Part shown: in pieces, positions 36,304-44,915 of the stretch
How positions within the stretch are numbered: position 1 is the stretch's first letter
Layout of the letters: every line of letters begins with the position of its first letter
Source of the DNA: Rubrivivax gelatinosus
GTDB taxonomy: Bacteria; Pseudomonadota; Gammaproteobacteria; Burkholderiales; Burkholderiaceae_C
Reading direction: 5' to 3'
DNA: 64,000 nt
Assembly (NCBI RefSeq): GCF_004340905.1
Contig: NZ_SLXD01000005.1
Coordinates: 186,001 to 250,000 of the forward strand
Made by a program: the position numbers and the translations under genes
Notes under the pieces: generated by a model
The model's database searches: none
Told to the model about the DNA's origin: nothing
Seen by the model: only the letters and a program-made list of their open reading frames with translations

Positions 36304-37755
36304 TCAGCGGGACTGTTCGCGCCAGCCGCCGCCCAGGGCGCGCTGCAGCGCGACGTCCAGCGCCAGCGAGCCGGCGCGCAGGTCGGCCTGGGCGTTCAGG
36401 CTGGCGAGCATCGTGTCCTCGGCGGACAGCACCTCGAGGTAGGTGGCGAGGCCGCCGTCGTAGCGCTCGCGGGCGACGCGGTGCGCCTCGTCGGCCGCGG
36501 CCAGCGCCTCGTCGGCCTTGGCCAGGCGCGGTGCCAGCGCCTTCAGGCTCACGGCAGCGTCGGCGACGTCCTGCAGCGCATGGGTCACCGTGGCGTCGTA
36601 GCGCGCCACGGCCTCGGCATAAGCTGCCTGGGCGCCACGCAGCTGGCCGCGCAGGCGCCCGCCGGTGAAGATCGGCAGCGACACCGCCGGCCCGATCGAG
36701 CCCATCGTCGAGCCGGTGCGCGTCAGGTTGTCCAGGCCCAGCGACTGCAGGCCGACCATCGCGCTGAGGTTGACGTTCGGATAAAAGGCCGCGGTGGCGA
36801 CGTCGATGCGCCGGGCCTGGGCCTCGGCCTGCAGCCGCGCGGCGACGACGTCCGGGCGCCGGCCCAGCAGTTCGGCGCCGAGTTCGGCCGGCAGGCCGAA
36901 ACCGTGGTCGAGATCGAGCGCCGGCGGCGTGATCGCCAGGCCGCGGTCGGGCCCGGCGCCCAGCAGCGCCGCGAGGCGGTTGCGCTGCAGCGCGATGCGT
37001 TCGTCGATCGCCAGCAGCGCGCCTTCGGCGGCGGCCCGGCCGGCGTCGGCCAGGCGCACGTTGCCGCGGGTCTCCAGGCCGTTGCGGTAGCGCTCGGCCA
37101 CCAGCTCGGCGCTGCGCGTGCGCACCTGCACCGAGCGCGCGGCGGTGTCGCGGTTGGCGTAGAGGCGGCCGAGTTCGGCGTACTGCGCCGCCACCGCCGA
37201 GGACAGCAGCAGCCGCGCCTGGGCGTACTCGGCGCGTGCGGCCTCGGCCTCCGAGGTCGCGGCGGCCAGCGCGGCGCGGTTGGCGCCCCAGAAGTCCAGC
37301 TCCCAGCCGACCTTCAGCGTGGCGACGCCGACGTCGTCCCAGCCGTCCGGCAGGATCGACGCCGGCGTCACGTGGTTCTTGCTGAAGCGGTCCTGGGTCG
37401 CGCTCGCGGAGACGCCGACCTGCGGCTTCAGCGCCGACGAGGCCACCTGGGAGAACGAGGCGGCGCGCTGCAGCCGCGCGGCGGCCGCCGCGAGGTCGGG
37501 CGAACCGGCCAGGGCCTCGTCGACCAGAGCGTCGAGCTGGGCATCGCCGTAGGCCTGCCACCAGCGCGACTCGGGCCAGGCGGCGGCCGGCGCGCGCAAC
37601 GATTCCTGAGCGGCATAAGCGCCCGGCGGCCGCGGGCCGGGTGTCACGACCGGGTCGGGCAGCTGCGCACAACCGGCGAGTGCGGCAGCCGCCAAGCCGA
37701 CGGCGGCCAGGGGCCGCCAACCGGGGCGGGGCGATGCGGGAGAAGTGTGGAACAT
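36304..37755 (-). CDS. NodT-family outer-membrane efflux lipoprotein of the Emr pump
   Basis: 483 residues from ATG 37755. Lipobox AAALAGC (Cys about 29); OEP repeats with WWQAYGDAQLDALVDEAL, VGWELDFWGANRAAL, RPDVVAARLQAEAQARRIDVA, IFTGGRLRGQLR and a terminal ALGGGW. First gene of the EmrCAB-like operon, directly next to the TetR operators. Paralogue of the channel at 16289-17755 but with its own dedicated pump. Confidence 0.94.
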   Translation of the reverse strand: MFHTSPASPRPGWRPLAAVGLAAAALAGCAQLPDPVVTPGPRPPGAYAAQESLRAPAAAWPESRWWQAYGDAQLDALVDEALAGSPDLAAAAARLQRAASFSQVASSALKPQVGVSASATQDRFSKNHVTPASILPDGWDDVGVATLKVGWELDFWGANRAALAAATSEAEAARAEYAQARLLLSSAVAAQYAELGRLYANRDTAARSVQVRTRSAELVAERYRNGLETRGNVRLADAGRAAAEGALLAIDERIALQRNRLAALLGAGPDRGLAITPPALDLDHGFGLPAELGAELLGRRPDVVAARLQAEAQARRIDVATAAFYPNVNLSAMVGLQSLGLDNLTRTGSTMGSIGPAVSLPIFTGGRLRGQLRGAQAAYAEAVARYDATVTHALQDVADAAVSLKALAPRLAKADEALAAADEAHRVARERYDGGLATYLEVLSAEDTMLASLNAQADLRAGSLALDVALQRALGGGWREQSR

Positions 37756-37770
37756 CGCGGGCCTTAACTG

Positions 37771-37787
37771 AACTGGTCGGTACAGTT
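37771..37787. promoter_or_regulatory. TetR operator candidate 1
   Basis: AACTGGTCGGTACAGTT is a 17-bp palindrome with 5-bp arms AACTG/CAGTT. It sits 16 bp upstream of the efflux operon start, where bound repressor would block it. An inverted repeat AGTTTAGCTT (37784-37793) / AAGCTAAACT (37812-37821) links it to the second site. Confidence 0.6.
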
Positions 37788-37820
37788 TAGCTTTGAGATC
37801 GACCCCGGCGCAAGCTAAAC

Positions 37821-37836
37821 TGAACCAACTAGTTCA
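37821..37836. promoter_or_regulatory. TetR operator candidate 2
   Basis: TGAACCAACTAGTTCA has 5-bp arms TGAAC/GTTCA and lies 19 bp upstream of the tetR-type gene, consistent with autoregulation of both divergent transcripts. Confidence 0.55.
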
Positions 37837-37854
37837 CTTGACTTCCCCTTCCGG

Positions 37855-38514
37855 ATGCGTACCAAGAGCGAAGCCCGCCGCCAGGCGATCGTCGACGCCG
37901 CCACGGCGGTGTTCCAGGAGACCGGCTTCGAGCGCGCCTCGATGGCCCAGATCTGCGAGCGCATGGGCTGCTCCAAGGCGACGCTGTACAGCTACTTCGT
38001 GTCGAAGGAGGAACTGTTCGTCGAGGTCGTGCTGGCCTCGACGCTGGCCGAGTTCGAGGCCCTGCTCGCTTCGCTGGACACCTCGTACCAGGACGTCGCG
38101 CGTTCGCTCGACGGCCTGGGCCGCGGGCTGCTGGCACTGCTGTACTCGCCGCAGGTGCGCGCCGGACGCCGGCTGATCGTCGCCGACGCCGGCCGCGCCG
38201 AACTCGGCCGCCGCCTGTACGACCTCGGCCCGGCCCGCGGCGAGGCGGCGATCGCCGCCTACCTGGCCGGCGCGATGGAGCGAGGCCTGCTGCGCCAGGC
38301 CGAACCGCGTGTCGCGGCCAACCACCTGAAGGGTCTGCTCGAAGCCGAGTGGATCGACCGTTTCCTGTTCCACGTCGTCGACGAGGTCGACGACGCGAGC
38401 CTGGCGGACACCGCGCGCCGTGCGGTGGAGGCCTTCCTGCGCGCCTACGCGCCCGAGACGGCGAGACCGGCGCCGAAAGCGGATACGCTTGGCGCGTCCG
38501 ACCCGAACCCCTAG
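37855..38514 (+). CDS. TetR-family repressor of the divergent efflux operon
   Basis: 219 residues. N-terminal helix-turn-helix (about 8-54: AIVDAATAVFQETGFERASM, KATLYSYFVSKEELF) and a C-terminal ligand domain of the AcrR type (IVADAGRAELGRRLYDLG; LLEAEWIDRFLF). Divergent from the EmrCAB-like operon with two palindromic sites in the 99-bp gap, so it very likely represses that operon and itself until an inducing drug binds. Confidence 0.93.
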   Translation: MRTKSEARRQAIVDAATAVFQETGFERASMAQICERMGCSKATLYSYFVSKEELFVEVVLASTLAEFEALLASLDTSYQDVARSLDGLGRGLLALLYSPQVRAGRRLIVADAGRAELGRRLYDLGPARGEAAIAAYLAGAMERGLLRQAEPRVAANHLKGLLEAEWIDRFLFHVVDEVDDASLADTARRAVEAFLRAYAPETARPAPKADTLGASDPNP

Positions 38515-38520
38515 ACCACG

Positions 38521-38985
38521 ATGCCCCGTTCCCTGCTCCGCCCCGCCCTGCTCTGCGCCGCGCTGATCGCCGCGGCCTCGGTGCCCGCCCGCGCCGACAG
38601 CCTCGTGTCCTCGGCCTCGGGCGCCGGTTCGGCCTCGTCGGCCAGCGTGTCCGACTCGTTCGAGGCGTCGAGCGACGGCTCCAGCAAGACCCGTGATGCC
38701 GTCGCCGGCGACTACCGCGTCGTCGACGTCGCCGACGCCGCCGGCCGCCCCGGCACGCTGCGCGTGACGCTGCAGCCGCTGGCCGACGCCGCCGCCGCGC
38801 CCTTCGTGCTCTACCTGCCGCGCCAGGCGGTGGCCGGCGCACCGCTGGCCGCCGGCGAGCGCGTGCAGGCGCGCGAGCGCGACTACGGCTACGAGTTCCG
38901 TCGCGGCGAGGCCGCCGAGACCTTCTTCCTCGCCCTGCACGACGACCGGCAGCGCGAGCTGGCGCCGCGCGCCGTCACCCTCTGA
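38521..38985 (+). CDS. Exported hypothetical protein
   Basis: 154 residues starting 7 bp after the tetR stop. Signal peptide (LLRPALLCAALIAAASVPARA) followed by a Ser-rich low-complexity stretch (VSSASGAGSASSASVSDSF) and a small beta-rich domain (GTLRVTLQPL, GERVQARERDYGYEFRRGE). Its stop overlaps the likely start region of the DUF2145 gene, suggesting a two-gene unit. Function unknown; probably periplasmic. Confidence 0.7.
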   Translation: MPRSLLRPALLCAALIAAASVPARADSLVSSASGAGSASSASVSDSFEASSDGSSKTRDAVAGDYRVVDVADAAGRPGTLRVTLQPLADAAAAPFVLYLPRQAVAGAPLAAGERVQARERDYGYEFRRGEAAETFFLALHDDRQRELAPRAVTL

Positions 38986-39011
38986 AGCCGCTCGCCGCGG
39001 CCGCGGCGCTG

Positions 39012-39905
39012 GTGCTGGCCACGCTGGCCGCGCCGGCGCAGGCCGGCCTGCCCGGCCTGTGCGACCGGCCGCCGACGCTCGGCGCGCTGCAGCAGGCGCG
39101 GCTGCTGCAGTTCTCCGAGCTGATCCGGCGCGAGCTGGCGAAGGCGGACACCGGCACCGCGCTCGTCGCGCGCTCGGGCACCGACCTCGGCCGCTTCGGC
39201 ATCCGCTATTCGCACGCCGCGCTGGCGCTGCGCGACAACCCGCTCGCTCCCTGGGCGGTGCGCCAGCTCTATTACGCCTGCGACGAGGCGCGGCCGCGGC
39301 TCTTCGACCAGGGCCTGGCCGGTTTCGTCTCCGGCACCGACGACGCCGAACGCGGCTTCGTCTCGGTGCTGCTGCTGCCGCCCGAGGACGGCCGCGCCGT
39401 GCAGGCCGCGGCGCTGGACAACCCGCGCGCGCTGCGCCTGCTGGGCGCGACCTACAGCGCCAACGCCTACGCCTGGGCGACGCGCTACCAGAACTGCAAC
39501 CAGTGGGTGGCCGAGCTGCTGGCTGACGCCTGGCAGCCGCTGGCTGACGCTTGGCAGCCGCTGGACGGCAGCAGCACGCCGCGCGATCAGGCCCAGGCCT
39601 GGCTGCGCGCGCAGGGCTACGTGCCGACGCCGGTGGCGGTGGGCTCGCACGCGCTGGTCTTCGCCGCCCAGCTCGTGCCTTACGTGCACACCGGCGACCA
39701 CCCGCTGGCCGACCTGCAGGCGCTGACGATGCGCGTCAGCCTGCCGGCGTCGATCGAGGCCTTCGTGCAGCGCCGGCTGCCGGGCGCGCAGCGGCTGGAG
39801 TTCTGCCACGCCGGCGGCCGCGCCGTGCTGCGCCGCGGCGGCGGGCCGTTGGACGCGGCCTGCGAGGCCGGGCCGGGCGACGAGGTCGTTGCGCTGGACG
39901 ACTGA
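39012..39905 (+). CDS. DUF2145-family exported protein
   Basis: 297 residues from GTG 39012. The GTG start leaves only a stub of a signal peptide; an in-frame CTG at 38982, overlapping the previous stop as CTGA, would give a complete one (KPLAAAAALVLATLAAPAQA), so translation may begin there. Resembles DUF2145: RSGTDLGRFGIRYSHAALALRDN, a permuted NlpC/P60-like Cys-His arrangement (YQNCNQWVAELL, YSHA). A 21-bp tandem duplication lies inside. Possibly a cysteine amidase or peptidase of the envelope (inference). Confidence 0.7.
   Translation: MLATLAAPAQAGLPGLCDRPPTLGALQQARLLQFSELIRRELAKADTGTALVARSGTDLGRFGIRYSHAALALRDNPLAPWAVRQLYYACDEARPRLFDQGLAGFVSGTDDAERGFVSVLLLPPEDGRAVQAAALDNPRALRLLGATYSANAYAWATRYQNCNQWVAELLADAWQPLADAWQPLDGSSTPRDQAQAWLRAQGYVPTPVAVGSHALVFAAQLVPYVHTGDHPLADLQALTMRVSLPASIEAFVQRRLPGAQRLEFCHAGGRAVLRRGGGPLDAACEAGPGDEVVALDD
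39519..39560 (+). repeat. 21-bp tandem duplication inside the DUF2145 gene
   Basis: Two adjacent 21-bp units (39519-39539, 39540-39560) differ at one base and encode LADAWQP twice in frame. It is a recent in-frame microduplication just after the candidate catalytic Cys segment. Confidence 0.8.
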
Positions 39906-39912
39906 CGGCGCC

Positions 39913-40719
39913 TCAGCGCCCCGCCATCTCGACGCAGCCGAAGGGCACCTCGAAGGAGAAGGCCTCGATCTCCTGGCGGTAGAGCCGGCGCACGATCTCC
40001 ACGCACTCCTCGTCGTAATAGGCGGCGACGGGCTTGGCCTTGTTGCGGACGCCGGTCTTGGCGGCGATGGTGCCGATCGAGACCTCGAAGCCGAGGCGGG
40101 CACTGAGGGCCGCCAGATCCTCGTCGATGGTCTCGAAGCGGCCGATGAAGTCGGCCGCGATGACGTCGTCGATGGTGTAGATCGGCCAGTTCGACACCGT
40201 CATCGGGCGAACCTTCTCCGGGTCGGGGCGGTCCGGATCCTGCTGCCGCAGCAGGAACTCGCGGAAGCCGACGGTGGGCAAGGTCTTCCTGCAGCACCAC
40301 TCGTAGTGCGACACGGCGTGGCTCCAGGGGTTGCGCACGAAGGTGAACTTGAATGCCCGGGCCCACAGCTCGGGGTCGAAGCGGCGCACGATCTCCGCCG
40401 GGGTGTGGGCCTCGGCGACGAAGCCGTGGCGGCTGCGGAAGTGATGCTTGATCTGGTTGTTGACGAAGCTGCAGCGCGGCGCGAAACGGCCGTGGCGTAC
40501 GACATTCTTCAGCGTCGACGTGGTGCAGCGCAGCGGACTGCGCAGTGCGACTCCGAGCGCGAACGCGTTGTAGGGAATGCGGTGCCGGCAGGCGTCGGTC
40601 CAGCCGCCGATCATGATGTCGTCGGGCCGCATGTCGCGCGCCAGGGACAGCGACACGGAAGTCCCTGCGGTCTTGGGCGTGTGCAGAAAGATGAAGTTCC
40701 TGCCGCGGCTGATGAACAT
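39913..40719 (-). CDS. Sulfotransferase family 2 protein
   Basis: 268 residues from ATG 40719. PAPS-binding 5'-PSB loop FIFLHTPKTAGTSVSLSL (residues about 9-26) and 3'-PB segment FTFVRNPWSHAVSHYEW identify the Sulfotransfer_2 (carbohydrate/heparan-like) family, distinct from the enzyme at 18344-19249. No signal peptide. It stands alone between an exported DUF2145 protein and an HNH-like gene; the acceptor is probably a polysaccharide or lipid (inference). A second user of the PAPS made by cysD/cysNC. Confidence 0.88.
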   Translation of the reverse strand: MFISRGRNFIFLHTPKTAGTSVSLSLARDMRPDDIMIGGWTDACRHRIPYNAFALGVALRSPLRCTTSTLKNVVRHGRFAPRCSFVNNQIKHHFRSRHGFVAEAHTPAEIVRRFDPELWARAFKFTFVRNPWSHAVSHYEWCCRKTLPTVGFREFLLRQQDPDRPDPEKVRPMTVSNWPIYTIDDVIAADFIGRFETIDEDLAALSARLGFEVSIGTIAAKTGVRNKAKPVAAYYDEECVEIVRRLYRQEIEAFSFEVPFGCVEMAGR

Positions 40720-40936
40720 GCTCTGAAGGCCCCGCAAACACAGGCAGCCGGAGAGGCTCCGGCGGGCGACAACCGTGGAGCTCACGGCGCGATCGACCGC
40801 CCGGACAGGGTCCGGGGGCCGGCGCACGCAGTCTGGAATGCCACTGTTGCCGGGAGCTTGCGTCAATGTGTCGGTGCCGCCGCTCGCGTGACGGTCCGGC
40901 CGCCGGGCAGCGCTGAAGGCCCCCGGCGCCAACGGC

Positions 40937-41911
40937 TCAAGGGCAGGCCGCAGGGCGTCGGCTGAGCACCGCGCCGCACACGTAGCCCCGCGAGGCCATC
41001 GCCCACGGTGCCAGCGTTGCCGCGGTGACGCGCCGCCCGCCGGCCAGCTGCCCGGCGACCCACGCCGCCCGCGCACGTTCGGCCGTGGCCAGCGAGTCCC
41101 ACCAGACGCGCAGCGTCTCCAGCGGCGCCGGCTGCAGCCACAGGTCCCAGCACGCCTCGTCGGGGCCCAGGCGCCGGAGACCGTCGTGCACCGCCTCGGC
41201 GAACCAGCGCAGCCGCACCTGCTGGGCCTGCAAGGGCGACGCGGGCAGGAAGGCCTTGACCAGCGCGTTACGGCCCGCCGCGCTGCACGAGCGCAGCGTG
41301 AACAGGCGCTGCACCTGCTGCTCGGCCAGGCGCAGCGAACGCGCCGGCAGCGGCGCCACCAGCGGCAGCAGCGGCGCCTCGGCCGGGCGCGTCGCATGGC
41401 AGGGGCCGAGCATCAGCACCGCCAGCCGCAGCCACTGCGCCGGCGTCAGCTCGCCGGCCGGGCGCTCGCCGCGTGCGGCGGCCAGCACCTCGGCGAAAGC
41501 GAGCGCACCCTTGGCGCGATTGGCGCGCACGCTCATCACGGCGAGGTTGCCGCTGGCGTAGGCGCCCTCGTTGTTGAGCCGGTCCACCGAGGCGTCGCTG
41601 TCGGCGCGCAGGCCGTGCGACAGCGGCTCGCGTGTCACCGGACAGTGCTCGAGGTCGAGCTCGCGCAGCAGCGCCGGCGTCACGTCGGCGGCCACGGCGC
41701 GGCCGCGCTGCCAGGCCCCCAGGCGCAGCTGCAGCCACTTGCGCTCGAAGCGGTCGGCGGCACGGCGCCGCAGGCCCCGCGCGGCGGCTTCGGCAAAACC
41801 TTCCTGGACGGGTTGCGGCCACTCGGGCCGCGCGGGCTGCAGGCTGCAGCACCAGAGGTCGTGGCCGAGCTGGCGCCCGGCCTCGACGGCGTCAAAATCG
41901 TCTGGAGTCAT
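40937..41911 (-). CDS. Hypothetical protein with HNH-like segment
   Basis: 324 residues from ATG 41911. Residues about 88-135 (HCPVTREPLSHGL ... DASVDRLNNEGAYASGNLAVMSVRANRAKG) resemble HNH endonuclease cores, where a xD-R-(I/L)-(D/N)-N-x-G-Y-x-x-G-N pattern precedes the catalytic part, but Cys-x-x-Cys zinc ligands are incomplete. The C-terminal half is helical and Trp/Arg-rich without recognisable motifs. No signal peptide. It could be a degenerate nuclease of phage or defence origin; function not assigned. Confidence 0.55.
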   Translation of the reverse strand: MTPDDFDAVEAGRQLGHDLWCCSLQPARPEWPQPVQEGFAEAAARGLRRRAADRFERKWLQLRLGAWQRGRAVAADVTPALLRELDLEHCPVTREPLSHGLRADSDASVDRLNNEGAYASGNLAVMSVRANRAKGALAFAEVLAAARGERPAGELTPAQWLRLAVLMLGPCHATRPAEAPLLPLVAPLPARSLRLAEQQVQRLFTLRSCSAAGRNALVKAFLPASPLQAQQVRLRWFAEAVHDGLRRLGPDEACWDLWLQPAPLETLRVWWDSLATAERARAAWVAGQLAGGRRVTAATLAPWAMASRGYVCGAVLSRRPAACP

Positions 41912-42017
41912 CGAACCCCCTGGCACGGCCCGGCCGCCGGCGATGACACGCCGGCGGCCGGGCCGCGAACACGAGAACCGGCGCGACACGGCGCGCCGGG
42001 CGACGGACGGGGCCGGG

Positions 42018-42596
42018 TCAGGTTCGAGGGGGACGTTCGGAGAGCTCGGGCACGGCGTCGCACCAGCGCGCCGCTTCGGCGGCCGGCCAGCGGACCTGGG
42101 CCACCGCCGGGCGCGGCAGCTGCCACCGCGGCGCCAGGGCCAGCGGCATCGCGGCGCTGCCGGCCGTGGCCTGCGCCGAGGCGTCGGCCAGCGAGCCGGC
42201 CGCGCCGTCGAGCGCGACGACCGAGTCGTCGTGCGGGTCGTGGCGGTGGCGCTCGAAGACACCGTGCGCGTGCCGGTGCGCCGGCGCGCCGGCGGCATGC
42301 AGGTGCGCGAGGCCATGTTCGTGCAGCCGGGCGTGGGCCTCGGCTTCGCCGGGCGCGGCGTCCTGCGGCAGCAGGCGCTCGTGCCAGCGCTGGCGCAGGT
42401 CTTCGACCTGCTGCAGCAGCGCGGCGGTGGCGTCGAGCAGGTCGCCCCGTTCGGCGGCGCCGGCGTGGCGGTGCGCCGGGCCCAGCAGCTGCACGAGCAC
42501 CGCCGACTGCCCGTAGGCCAGCAAGGCCAGCACGAGCAGGCACAGCAGCGGCCGTCGCACGGCCGCCAGCGGCGGGAAGACGGGGTGGCGATTCAT
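42018..42596 (-). CDS. Exported His-rich protein
   Basis: 192 residues from ATG 42596. N-terminal TM or signal (RRPLLCLLVLALLAYGQSAVLV) and many His residues clustered in HARLHEHGLAHLHAAGAPAH and HAHGVFERHRHDPHDD, typical of periplasmic metal-binding or metal-buffering proteins. Lies 101 bp downstream of the sensor kinase in the same orientation, so the two-component system may sense a metal. I do not recognise the family. Confidence 0.55.
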   Translation of the reverse strand: MNRHPVFPPLAAVRRPLLCLLVLALLAYGQSAVLVQLLGPAHRHAGAAERGDLLDATAALLQQVEDLRQRWHERLLPQDAAPGEAEAHARLHEHGLAHLHAAGAPAHRHAHGVFERHRHDPHDDSVVALDGAAGSLADASAQATAGSAAMPLALAPRWQLPRPAVAQVRWPAAEAARWCDAVPELSERPPRT

Positions 42597-42697
42597 GCGC
42601 AGTCCGCGGGCCGTCGCACGCTAGCGCCGCCCGATGTCGGCGCCATGACAGCGCAGGCCCCGGCCCCGGATGCGGGGGCCGCGGCCGGCGTCGCCGG

Positions 42698-43996
42698 TCA
42701 GACGCGCGGCAGCCGCACGCGCGCCATCAGCCCGCCGCCGTCGCGCGGCTCGAGCGCGAGCTCGCCGCCGTGGGCGCGCGCGAGGTTGCGCGCGATCGCC
42801 AGCCCGAGGCCGGAGCCGCCGTCGTCGCCACGCGCCGCCGCCCCGCGCACGAAGGGCTCGAACATGCGCTCCAGATCGCCGCCGGCCACCCCGGGGCCAC
42901 GATCGAGCACGCGGATCTCCACGCCGTCGGCGCGCTCGGCGAGCTCGATCTCGGCGCTGCCCGCGTAACGCAGCGCGTTGTCGACGAGGTTCTGCAGCAG
43001 CCGCTGCAGGGCGCGCGGCGCGGCGACGAGCGTGACCGCGCCGGCACCGGCGTAGCGGCAGTCCTGGCCGAGGTCGCGCGCCTGCTCGGCGATGTTGTCC
43101 AGCAGCGCGTCCAGGTCGACGGCCACCCGCGTTTCCTGCAGCCGCTCGCTGCGGGCATAGGCCAGGCCTTGCTCGACGAGGGCGTCCATGAGGTCCAGGT
43201 CGTGCTCCAGGCGGCGGCGCAGTTCGGCGTCCTCCAGCGCCGCGCTGCGCAGCTTCATGCGTGTCAGCGGCGCCTTCAGGTCGTGGGTCACCGCGGCCAG
43301 CAGGCTGCTGCGCGCGCGCAACTGGCGCCGCACTTCGCGCTGCAGCGCGTTGAGCGTCTGTGTCAGCGTGCGCACCTCCTCGGGGCCCTGCTCGGGCAGC
43401 GGCTCGCGCTCGAGGTCGGCGGTCATCGCGCGCGCCGCCGCCGCGGCGTCGCGCAGCGGGCGCGTGAGCTGCGACACCAGCCGCCAGGCCGCCGCGCCGA
43501 CCAGCAGCGCAACCGCCGCCAGCCAGGCCAGCAGCTCGGCGCCGCTCGGGCGTGTCGTCGGCAACTCGTCGCGGAACACCATCATCAGGTCCTGCCCGCC
43601 GTCGAGCGCGACACGCAGCGCCGGACGGCCGTCATGGCGCGTGGCTGCGGGCCGCGGCAGGCCGGCCTGCGCCGCCGCCCGCACGAGATCGCCGAGGTCG
43701 GAATCGTGCACCGGTGCCGCCGGCTCGCCCGAGGCGAGCAGGCGCCAGCCGTAGGCGGCACGCTCGCGTCCCTGCAGCGCCGCCGCACGCGCCGCCGCCG
43801 GCAGCACGGCGAGCCGGGCACGCTCGTGCCGCAGTTCCTCGACGATCAGCCCGTTGGCCAGCACCCGCGCCTGCCAGCCGCGCCAGGCCCCGAGCGACAG
43901 CAGGCTCAGCGCCTGCAGCGCGACGATCGTGCCCAGCACCGCGAGCAGCAGCCGCGCGTGCAGGCTGCCCGGCCAGCGCGACGCGGAGCCCGTCAC
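42698..43996 (-). CDS. EnvZ-type sensor histidine kinase
   Basis: 432 residues from GTG 43996, overlapping the regulator stop as GTGA. TM1 (about 15-35), periplasmic region (about 36-150), TM2 (about 155-175), HAMP, dimerisation box THDLKAPLTRMKLR with phospho-acceptor His238, N box LVDNALRYAG, G1 DRGPGV, F box MFEPFVRG and G2 GSGLGLAIA. All catalytic motifs intact. Partner of the OmpR-type regulator. Confidence 0.94.
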   Translation of the reverse strand: MTGSASRWPGSLHARLLLAVLGTIVALQALSLLSLGAWRGWQARVLANGLIVEELRHERARLAVLPAAARAAALQGRERAAYGWRLLASGEPAAPVHDSDLGDLVRAAAQAGLPRPAATRHDGRPALRVALDGGQDLMMVFRDELPTTRPSGAELLAWLAAVALLVGAAAWRLVSQLTRPLRDAAAAARAMTADLEREPLPEQGPEEVRTLTQTLNALQREVRRQLRARSSLLAAVTHDLKAPLTRMKLRSAALEDAELRRRLEHDLDLMDALVEQGLAYARSERLQETRVAVDLDALLDNIAEQARDLGQDCRYAGAGAVTLVAAPRALQRLLQNLVDNALRYAGSAEIELAERADGVEIRVLDRGPGVAGGDLERMFEPFVRGAAARGDDGGSGLGLAIARNLARAHGGELALEPRDGGGLMARVRLPRV

Positions 43997-44745
43997 GCCG
44001 GCACCCGGCGCCGCGGATCGGCGGACCAGCGCACCTCGCGCGCGAGCACGTAGCCTTCGTGGCGCACGGTCTTCACGTAGCCCGGCTCGCGCGCGTCGTC
44101 GCCCAGGCGCTTGCGCAGGCGCGAGACACGCAGGTCGATCGAACGGTCGAAGACCTCGGCGTCGCGGCCGGCGAGCTGCACCAGCAGCTGATCGCGCGTG
44201 ACGACCTGCTGCGCGTGGTCGAGCAGGAAGGCGAGCAGGCCGAACTCGGCGCCGTTGAGCGGGGTGACCGTGCCGCCGGCGTGCACCAGGCTGCGTTCGG
44301 CCAGGTCCAGCGTCCAGTCGCCGAAGTGGGCATAACGCAGGCGCTGCGCAGCCTGGCCCGGCGGCAGCATGCGCGCGCGGCGCAGCACCGCGCGGATGCG
44401 CGCCAGCAGCTCGCGCGGCGTGAACGGCTTGGGCACGTAGTCGTCGGCGCCCATCTCCAGGCCGATGACGCGGTCGACGTCGTCGGCCAGCGCGGTGAGC
44501 ATGATCACCGGCACCGCCGCGTGCGGGCCGCGGCGCAGCGCCTGCAGCAGCGCCACGCCGTCGGTGCCCGGCAGCATCACGTCGAGCACGACCAGGTCCA
44601 CCGGCGACTGCGCCAGCACGGCCCAGAACTCGCGGTCCTGGGCGGCGGTGCTGACCCGCAGGCCCTGGCGCTCCAGCTGCTGGGCCAGCAGGCGGCGGAT
44701 CTCGGGGTCGTCGTCGACGACGAGGATGTGGTCGGGAGGGCTCAC
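43993..44745 (-). CDS. OmpR-family response regulator
   Basis: 250 residues from GTG 44745 (VSPPDHILVVDDDPE), chosen because it starts right at the receiver domain; an upstream extension is unlike the family. Receiver with acidic pocket D12/D13, phospho-Asp55 in VVLDVMLPG, Lys in VPKPFTPREL, and a winged-helix DNA-binding domain (GGTVTPLNGAEFGLLAFLL, DRSIDLRVSRLRKRLG, TVRHEGYVL). Divergent from the ABC system at 44916, which it may regulate. Confidence 0.94.
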   Translation of the reverse strand: MSPPDHILVVDDDPEIRRLLAQQLERQGLRVSTAAQDREFWAVLAQSPVDLVVLDVMLPGTDGVALLQALRRGPHAAVPVIMLTALADDVDRVIGLEMGADDYVPKPFTPRELLARIRAVLRRARMLPPGQAAQRLRYAHFGDWTLDLAERSLVHAGGTVTPLNGAEFGLLAFLLDHAQQVVTRDQLLVQLAGRDAEVFDRSIDLRVSRLRKRLGDDAREPGYVKTVRHEGYVLAREVRWSADPRRRVPA

Positions 44746-44915
44746 GGAGAGCCAGTGTAGGCAGCGCGCACCGGCGCTTTGTATCCCAGCTTGTCCGCCG
44801 GCCGCCCTGACGCAGTACGACACCCGGCGGCGGGCCGCACGACACCTTCGCGCGGCCGGGCGCGGCTGCAATCGGTCCCGGCCCGCCGGTGGCGGCGGGC
44901 GACGAAAGGACCGCC

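Noticed and set aside
41186..44053. 955-residue plus-strand frame over the kinase region
   Set aside because: Antisense to the HNH-like, His-rich and kinase genes; no domain content.
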